DNA of 13,790 nucleotides from Stramenopiles sp. TOSAG23-3 (taxonomy: Eukaryota > Sar), in assembly GCA_900128585.1 (NCBI GenBank), contig LT642365.1, forward strand, positions 7,125 through 20,914. Direction: 5' to 3'. Positions 8,468 through 13,790 of the stretch are shown here, piece after piece. Within the stretch, counting starts at the first letter, position 1. Each line of letters starts with the position of its first letter. The position numbers and the translations under genes are program-made. Below the pieces are notes generated by a model. The model was given only the letters and a program-made list of their open reading frames with translations, made no database searches and was not told where the DNA came from.

Positions 8468-9767
8468 CGCATCGCTAGCTTTTTAAAAGTTTATAATTAA
8501 TACGCTGTAGCATGTAAATACAATTAAGGAGATTTAGGAATAATAGTTTTATCCTTTTCCGCAGTATTGAGTATTGTGCACATTACGGAGAAAGGTGGGG
8601 CAAGGCCACAGTAAGAGTATGTAATAAGTACGGTACCAATAAGGCCGGTGTAATAAATAGAAAGAAGGGACACTGTCCTTATTATACTGTAAATTTTATA
8701 TCCATCAAGGGCCAAAAAAATAGAAGAATAATAATAAAATAATAATAATACAGTATATAATACAACAAAAACAAAATATTGAAGAAGAACAATAACCACG
8801 AACGGGTGGTGCTGGTGCCATGTAAACTGTAAACCATAAAAAAAAGATTCATTTTTTCTGCTGATGGAAGCCAAACGTAAGGTATTGTATACATTATTAC
8901 GTATATATATATAGATAGGGAGAGGAAGTCTATATGCTGTGTGTATATTTATGGAGAAATACGTGTCGTTTCGCGAATAAAGTGCATGCGCCTTAATAAT
9001 TGTGGCTTATTTCGCCCACGGGTTCAATTTTTCAATTTTCGTTCTTTACCCCTTTCCTTCCCCTATTTTTATCCCAGTTAAAATGATGCTGAATTATAAA
9101 TAAGGTTTAAATAAGATTAAAACTAGTTTCTTCTCTCTTCATTATACAACATATCCTTAATAAAGAAAGAGAAGCTTATCGAAAACAATTGAATCCTTTT
9201 TGAGTTTATTTCAGTTCTATTTATATGTATGCACGTCAGATACACCTTCCTTATTAAAATAGATAGGGTCAATACTCCTAGTGTACTTTAATGGTGGTAG
9301 TCTAATGATGAACGGATGGGTGGTGGATTTTGTGGTTGTTGTGTTCGATCAGTGTTCGTTAATTTATTAAAATAATATACAAAACAGCATGAAAGTACCC
9401 TGGTACGGTAGTGTTATTATTTATATATAGCTAGATAGGAGGAGGGGGGCTACCACCACCAAATAATAATAAAATTAAAAAAAAATAAAAAAAATTTTTT
9501 TTTAAATAATAATAATAAAATTATACAACACAACAGTACCGGAGTGGAACCCGTACCTTGTAGTAGAAATAATAATGCTTCTGCTTTTTTTCCCTTTTTT
9601 TCCACCATTTACTTTGTGAATGTTATAATGGTATATCTAAACAAAATTTACATGTTTCACCTGGACAGCGAGGAGAAATTGTCTTTTTTAAGAAATACAT
9701 ACCAATCCTAAGTACCAAAAAGTTCAAACTCACAAATACTTACCAGCAACAACTTTCCGCACGAGGT
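8468..9767. other. AT-rich spacer between the two PLP genes
   Basis: This 1.3 kb spacer separates two plus-strand genes. It contains TA runs near 8900-8912, GGTGG words near 9290-9340, gtacggtacc at 8628-8637, gtaccctggtacggta at about 9395-9410 and long A/T homopolymers near 9474-9520. Minus-strand frames at 8524-8874 and 8682-8894 are open but encode Tyr/Phe/Leu/Ile-rich strings expected from AT-rich DNA, so I do not call them genes. The long distance argues for separate promoters rather than one transcript. Confidence 0.5.
9474..9520. repeat. A/T homopolymer block with A8T9 palindrome
   Basis: Runs of A lead to a perfect A8T9 switch at 9487-9503, then TAATAATAATAA. Stiff A-tract DNA of this kind often excludes nucleosomes and it lies about 260 bases upstream of the fusion gene. 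A promoter role is inference. Confidence 0.4.
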
Positions 9768-12356
9768 ATGAACAGTTTCCTTCAAAAGGCATGTCGAGCG
9801 TCGGGAAAGAAGGGCCGTTTGGGTAGCATCGCGCGTATCCCCAGAACGGGGTCCTCGGGCGCGTCCATTCGGTTTACCTCTGTGTCAAATGCTGCAAGAT
9901 CAATCGGTCAGCTTGAGCCGGTGTCCTACCTCGAAACAACCTTCTCGCTGGAAGAACTGCAGAACACTAAATATACGGGCTATGACGTGTGCGACAGCAG
10001 CCCAATTTGCCACGACGTAGGAAATACCCCATTGGTGCACTTGGAAGACGAAATATATGCCAAACTAGAAGGGCACAATCCAGGGGGAAGCTTGAAGGAC
10101 CGAACCATTTCGTCCATACTGCTCCACATGTTTGAAGAAAAAAAGTTGCGGCCGTCTGGGGAGACCATTTGCCTCGTTACGTCAGGCAGTGCAGGTGTCT
10201 CGCTCCGAAAGGTTCAGCAGGACTTGACGAAACTTGGATTGCTTGACTTCAACGTCGTCGTAGTAATACCAAAAGCGTACTGCAGCAAGACTGCCCCGAG
10301 CGCATTGGCATCGAAAGTGCCGGGCAGTATTTTTGAGGACGTGGGCGGGCGACAGGCGCAAGTTGCCGTCGAGGACGACAATAAGCCTCGGAACCGCTTT
10401 GACCTGATATTTGCGGACGGTGTGTTCATAGACGTCTTGGCAGAGTACGAAGCCCACGCCAAGGAGTTGGGCTGGAGCATGTTGGAACAGCACTACGATG
10501 CAAACTCGATGAAGGGTCACCGCAGCACTGCGAAAGAGATCATGATGCAGTGCCCAGATGTGACTGACATCATCGTTTCGACCGGAACAGGGGCCACGGC
10601 GGCCGGCCTTCGAAATTTCATGCCTGACCACGTCCGAGTCCACTCGCGCCCAGCAGAGTCTGGGACGATCGATGGACTCACGAACGTGCAACGCTACAAC
10701 AATTTTTGTGATTCCTCCCGTCTGGTAGGATATAATGACTGTGTCTTTGACAAAGCGCATGCGGAGGACGCTCAGAAAGACTTGGAGGAGAAAGGAATCG
10801 TTGCTGGACCAAGCAGTGGCGCTACCTTGTGGTTGGCCCGCCAGCTTTCGCGTGAAAGAGTGGAGGAAAAAAGAAAATTTTTGGTCATTTGTGCGGACGG
10901 TAAACTTGAGGAAACGTCAAAATCCAGCAACGGGCCGCAGCACGCCCGTAGGTCTCAAGGCCTTTTGAGCAGCTGTGGACTCCAAAATCGGTCGCATGCA
11001 AGAATGTACTCTACTTCCCGAGCCGCATTTAGTGAACCGAGCGTCCCAGTGAAAGATTATATAGTAGTAGGTGGTGGCCCCGTCGGAGCCTCGACGGCAT
11101 GGTTTCTGTCCGAAAAGGAAGTAGAAAACGAAAAGTCTATTTTGCTTATTCACGACCCCAAGAACAAGGGTGCGCACGAGGACTGGAGCCGCCTTGCGCG
11201 ACTGTCTTTTGATGGCCCCATCGAAGAGATGGAGTTGTCGCGGCATGCTGTAGAATTGTTAGACTTGCTTGACGAAGTGCAGAGCATGAATAGTGGTGCG
11301 CCAATCGTGCCGTTGCGGCCTGGAATGTTGTTTTTGGCCTCCCCTGGAACCAACATGGCTCGAGTGTGCGCGCACGGCGAGTCGTACGGGGACAAATCGT
11401 TTGTCCCCGTAGACCCGAAAGATTTGGAGAGCTTGTTCCCTGGAAATAAATTTAGCCTTCCCCCAGATACCCTCTGCTGGACCCATCCGACTGGGCTGTG
11501 CGTGTCTCCGTTGGAATTGGCCTCTGCAGCAAGAAAAACTGCTGAGGCGTATGGTGCGGAAATCATTGAAGGGCGTGCAACTATCGATGCGCTTCCTAGG
11601 TCCGAAGACAAAGTCAGGGTCACACTAGAGGATGGACGGGTCTTTGACACTCCAAAATGTTTCCTGTTCGCGGGAGCCCAAAACAAGACGATTTTGAAGA
11701 ATGCCATAGAGCGGGATCCCGCAGCAAATGCGGTCCTGGGCATACCAGAGTTCGACGAGACGTACATCACCGCGATCTCCACCATTCGATACAAGCATGT
11801 GAATCACCCTGCCAACCCAGCGCCTGGGTCTGGGCATGTCCCCACTCCGATAACTCTTGGGCAATTGGAAATTCCCGGTTTGATTGATTTTCAGGCTAAC
11901 TTTAGTATAGTAGCCGAAGAGTACGGCGATGTCTTGAAGACGCGTCTTTCTGGGTCAATCGGTAGCGAAACGATAGAGTCTGTTGCAGACATGCACAACA
12001 TTGGAGATGATCAAAATGCTGAAATGGCAGAGACATACCAAAACTTTTTTGGGAACCTTTTTCCGTTTTTGGACACGGAAGAACCACTCGACTTCAACCG
12101 TTGCGTAACGTACAGAAACCACAACCCGAATTTTAGTGGCACGAGTATTCTTGAAAAGAAAGTCGGCGGCGCGTCCATTTTGACCACACCTGGTTGCTTT
12201 GGTGTAGGGGTTAAGTTTGGGCCGGCGCTCGGAGAAGCTGCCACTGCGCACGTGTTAAATAATGAAGTTCAAACGGGGATGAATGTGTTTCAATCAGGGT
12301 CGAAAGAATTGGAAACTGCAGACGAAGATGCAGACCGTGTTGAACGGGCCTGGTGA
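9768..12356 (+). CDS. Fusion: cysteine-synthase-like PLP domain plus FAD amine oxidase
   Basis: A single uninterrupted frame encodes 862 residues. Residues 1-45 are Arg/Ser-rich without acids, a likely mitochondrial presequence. Residues about 75-385 form a fold-type II PLP domain of the cysteine synthase/cystathionine beta-synthase family: GNTPLV (85-90), NPGGSLKDR with PLP Lys110, STGTGAT (271-277, phosphate loop) and PSSGA (348-352). The usual TSGNTG loop is TSGSAG (138-143), so the conserved Asn is Ser141. Residues about 429-835 form an FAD oxidoreductase of the DAO/monomeric sarcosine oxidase family: dinucleotide motif VVGGGPVGAS (433-442), EDWSRLARL, CFLFAGAQN, and GCFGVGVKFGPALGEA (809-824). 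Cys779 in RCVTY aligns with the Cys that binds FAD covalently in sarcosine oxidase. The linker resembles a second presequence. Substrates are unknown; a beta-replacement or elimination product oxidised by the FAD half is one possibility. Confidence 0.8.
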   Translation: MNSFLQKACRASGKKGRLGSIARIPRTGSSGASIRFTSVSNAARSIGQLEPVSYLETTFSLEELQNTKYTGYDVCDSSPICHDVGNTPLVHLEDEIYAKLEGHNPGGSLKDRTISSILLHMFEEKKLRPSGETICLVTSGSAGVSLRKVQQDLTKLGLLDFNVVVVIPKAYCSKTAPSALASKVPGSIFEDVGGRQAQVAVEDDNKPRNRFDLIFADGVFIDVLAEYEAHAKELGWSMLEQHYDANSMKGHRSTAKEIMMQCPDVTDIIVSTGTGATAAGLRNFMPDHVRVHSRPAESGTIDGLTNVQRYNNFCDSSRLVGYNDCVFDKAHAEDAQKDLEEKGIVAGPSSGATLWLARQLSRERVEEKRKFLVICADGKLEETSKSSNGPQHARRSQGLLSSCGLQNRSHARMYSTSRAAFSEPSVPVKDYIVVGGGPVGASTAWFLSEKEVENEKSILLIHDPKNKGAHEDWSRLARLSFDGPIEEMELSRHAVELLDLLDEVQSMNSGAPIVPLRPGMLFLASPGTNMARVCAHGESYGDKSFVPVDPKDLESLFPGNKFSLPPDTLCWTHPTGLCVSPLELASAARKTAEAYGAEIIEGRATIDALPRSEDKVRVTLEDGRVFDTPKCFLFAGAQNKTILKNAIERDPAANAVLGIPEFDETYITAISTIRYKHVNHPANPAPGSGHVPTPITLGQLEIPGLIDFQANFSIVAEEYGDVLKTRLSGSIGSETIESVADMHNIGDDQNAEMAETYQNFFGNLFPFLDTEEPLDFNRCVTYRNHNPNFSGTSILEKKVGGASILTTPGCFGVGVKFGPALGEAATAHVLNNEVQTGMNVFQSGSKELETADEDADRVERAW
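10938..11033 (+). other. Presequence-like linker inside the fusion protein
   Basis: Residues 391-422 of the fusion are rich in Arg, Ser, Leu and Gln with no acid before Glu423. They include ARMY|STSRAAF (411-421), which fits the R-x-Y|S processing-peptidase pattern (cut after Tyr414). It sits exactly between the PLP and FAD domains. No upstream Met in the linker could start a separate protein with the whole presequence; Met413 (11004) is the only internal candidate near the junction. Confidence 0.45.
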
Positions 12357-12395
12357 TGAAGAAAAAGCGACAGGAAAGGGAGATACAAGAAGTAA

Positions 12396-12458
12396 GAATT
12401 CTTTTTTAAGAATTCCTAAATAACTTATTTATGTTTTTTAAAATTGGAAATTAGGAAT
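12396..12458 (+). terminator. Overlapping hairpins between convergent genes
   Basis: gaattctt (12396-12403) and aagaattc (12408-12415) form a perfect 8-base stem with a tttt loop. attcctaa (12412-12419) and ttaggaat (12451-12458) form a second perfect 8-base stem with a 31-base loop. They share bases 12412-12415, so they are mutually exclusive. They lie about 40 bases past the fusion stop and about 85 bases past the RidA stop, where both transcripts should end. A 3'-end role is inference. Confidence 0.35.
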
Positions 12459-12543
12459 ACATGCCTATTAAACTTGTTTCCAAAGAAGTAAATGTATGAC
12501 ATTAGGAGAAATTTGGCTTTTCTTTTTTCCTCTTTTTGCCAGT

Positions 12544-13074
12544 TCACTCTTTCAAACGAACAATGCATTCAACGGTGACTGCCGCTGGCAACGACCCTGC
12601 ACCTGTGCAAGTGCGTGCGTGCCTTCCTCTATCGCCGAGGCATTCTACGAGCATGTCCGATGCACCGTTAATTACCTTTCCGTGCCCAATAAAGTCCGGA
12701 GTCCCATTGACAATTCCGACTACTTTTACCATTTGTTCGACCTTGTCTAAGTCACCGTCACAATAGTGAGAAATCGTAGAAAGCAAACGAAGTGCGGCCT
12801 GACCCGCTAGTTTCTCAGCTTCTTCTGGAGTAACAGCAGCGTCAGCTCCCTCGCCAACTTTGCCGCGCACTGTTTGTGCATTTTCATCCTGTCCTACGTG
12901 ATCTCCAATATACAACAAGTTTCCATGTCTTTGCCCTTTAACGTAGGACCAGACCGCATCCTGGTACTCTGGCAATACAATCCCCTTCAGTTTCATTAGC
13001 TTTTCTGTGTGAACCAGACGCCTGGAAGAGCCAGAGAGCAGCTTCGCGCCTACCTTGAGACTGCGTGTAAGCAT
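12544..13074 (-). CDS. RidA/YjgF-family protein with mitochondrial presequence
   Basis: This is a 176-residue protein: about 22-26 residues of Arg/Lys/Ser-rich presequence (ending near SSRRL|VH), then a domain of about 150 residues of the YjgF/YER057c/UK114 superfamily, of the longer type annotated as YjgF endoribonuclease-like. Landmarks are LPEYQDAVWSYVKGQRHGNLLYIGDH (start 34), VRGKVGE, VKVVGIVNGTPDF (117-128), KVINGASDMLVECLG (133-147), and GRHARTCTGAGSLPAAVTVEC (150-170). Arg154 and Glu169 match the Arg that holds substrate carboxylates and the conserved Glu of active RidA proteins. RidA enzymes hydrolyse 2-aminoacrylate and other imines/enamines to keto acids and ammonia, protecting PLP enzymes. 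The gene is convergent with the PLP-FAD fusion, 187 bases between stops, and no intron is seen. Deaminase activity is inferred; some family members lack it. Confidence 0.85.
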   Translation of the reverse strand: MLTRSLKVGAKLLSGSSRRLVHTEKLMKLKGIVLPEYQDAVWSYVKGQRHGNLLYIGDHVGQDENAQTVRGKVGEGADAAVTPEEAEKLAGQAALRLLSTISHYCDGDLDKVEQMVKVVGIVNGTPDFIGHGKVINGASDMLVECLGDRGRHARTCTGAGSLPAAVTVECIVRLKE

Positions 13075-13265
13075 TTTAAACGATTGACAATTCGGATGGT
13101 TCGTGGCACAATTAGTTGTGTTTTATAAGTCTTCCCTTTTGGTCGCTTGTTCTTCTTTTGCTAAAACAAACAATTGGGCATGAACAGTTGTAGGGCGAAA
13201 GGGTTGGGCCGATCGATACTATTTAACAATAATACGCTAACAATCATGATCTAAAATTTCGCAAT

Positions 13266-13336
13266 TATTTTTATTATTATTATTATTAGTCTATATTTTA
13301 ATAATAATAATAAAAAATAATAATAATATTATTATA
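13266..13336. repeat. ATT/TAA inverted trinucleotide run
   Basis: An ATT run on the plus strand is followed after a short gap by a TAA run, so the two halves are complementary and can fold into a long A-T hairpin. This is a simple-sequence repeat likely to vary in length between strains. Confidence 0.6.
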
Positions 13337-13470
13337 CCAAGTAATAATCATATTCTCTGCTGCTGTGTACATATTATTTTTATTTCTATAATAATATATT
13401 AATTATTTTTTTTTTTTAATTATTACTGTACTAGACCTACTGTATTATTTTTTTTTATTTATAAAATAAT

Positions 13471-13496
13471 AAGAAGAAGAAGAAGAAGAAGAAGAA
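13471..13496 (+). repeat. AAG microsatellite
   Basis: Twenty-six bases consist of eight AAG units plus AA, a perfect trinucleotide array in non-coding DNA. Confidence 0.85.
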
Positions 13497-13634
13497 CGAA
13501 TTTTTTTGTTCCTAATTGTTTAACCCTAATTATAACCATATAAATATTCCCCCCTTCTTCTAGCAACCACAAATTCGTTTAGTTCGAAGAAAAAATAATT
13601 AAATACCAATACAGCATTGTATAAATAACATTGA

Positions 13635-13790
13635 GTTCTAAAGGAACAGCAATACAAGGAAGGGAACAAGAGAAGGATCCCTTGTCTCGCACTTCCTCCG
13701 ATTCCTCCCTTTCGCGGCCATGCATCCATAGCCTACAGGCGTAAAGCCTACGTATTGGGTGGCAGGGCGCGCACGATTACGGACATCCCG
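13635..13790 (+). other. Open frame running off the right edge
   Basis: After a TGA at about 13632-13634 a plus-strand frame stays open to the end of the window, and base composition becomes less AT-rich from about 13670. Its last residues read KAYVLGGRARTITDIP, which looks more like protein than the spacer translations, but there is no ATG in the frame. It could be the start of a gene after a short first intron (a ctacag acceptor-like site precedes GCGTAAAG at 13740). The minus strand is also open over this stretch, so coding is unproven and I cannot name a family. Confidence 0.2.

Larger units (their letters stand above)
13075..13634. other. Repeat-rich AT spacer
   Basis: This is the upstream region of the RidA-like gene and should contain its promoter in the first few hundred bases. 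From 13260 on it is made of ATT/TAA runs, poly-T and an AAG array, with no coding sequence or RNA gene that I can see. A short minus-strand frame at 13526-13729 has a low-complexity product and is not called. Confidence 0.5.

Noticed and set aside
8524-8894. Minus-strand frames coding hydrophobic Tyr/Phe/Ile strings, possibly a membrane protein
   Set aside because: The residue bias is what AT-rich DNA gives in any frame, and two overlapping frames look equally hydrophobic.
9768-9900. Plastid targeting of the fusion protein
   Set aside because: There is no hydrophobic signal peptide or ASAFAP-like motif at the N-terminus; the Arg/Ser-rich acid-free start fits the mitochondrion.
10182-10760. 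Minus-strand frame of 192 codons opposite the PLP domain
   Set aside because: It is antisense to conserved PLP motifs and resembles no family.
11150-11794. Minus-strand frame of 214 codons opposite the FAD domain
   Set aside because: It is a Ser/Ala-rich shadow of the real frame with no independent support.
13526-13729. Minus-strand 67-codon frame
   Set aside because: It runs through AT-rich spacer with low-complexity Phe/Tyr content and ends among repeats.

Overview
This is nuclear DNA of a eukaryote, most likely a unicellular alga of the stramenopile type such as a diatom. The window shows a eukaryotic cytosolic ribosomal protein (eS27), several proteins that begin with mitochondrial presequences, long uninterrupted reading frames without introns, and coding blocks of balanced base composition. 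These are separated by 0.9-1.5 kb AT-rich spacers full of TAA/ATT runs and words of the GTACCGTAC type. The lineage is an inference from composition and gene architecture; the eukaryotic assignment is firm.

Layout from left to right: a small WW-domain protein (240-836, minus); a 1.3 kb spacer with a purine tract and two inverted repeats; a mitochondrial biotin-dependent carboxylase alpha subunit, best matched to 3-methylcrotonyl-CoA carboxylase alpha (2185-4329, plus); a spacer with a strong hairpin; ribosomal protein eS27 (5197-5448, minus); a 1.5 kb AT-rich spacer with degenerate repeats and a G-quadruplex-like island; a fold-type II PLP enzyme related to threonine synthase (6968-8467, plus); a 1.3 kb AT-rich spacer; an 862-residue fusion of a cysteine-synthase-like PLP domain with an FAD-dependent amine oxidase of the sarcosine oxidase/DAO family (9768-12356, plus); a short convergent spacer with overlapping hairpins; a RidA/YjgF-family protein (12544-13074, minus); and a repeat-rich right end where another gene may begin.

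Four consecutive metabolic genes (carboxylase, PLP enzyme, PLP-FAD fusion, RidA-like), interrupted only by eS27, all carry probable mitochondrial presequences and all touch amino-acid breakdown. Fold-type II PLP enzymes can release 2-aminoacrylate-type enamines. FAD amine oxidases of the DAO family release imines. RidA-family proteins are known to hydrolyse such intermediates. The chemistry therefore fits together as an enamine/imine-producing and imine-clearing set. The fusion protein is the most unusual item: its two enzymatic halves are separated by a stretch that itself looks like a mitochondrial presequence with a processing-peptidase site, so it may be a polyprotein cut in the organelle. 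Functional linkage of these genes is inference, not shown by the sequence alone.
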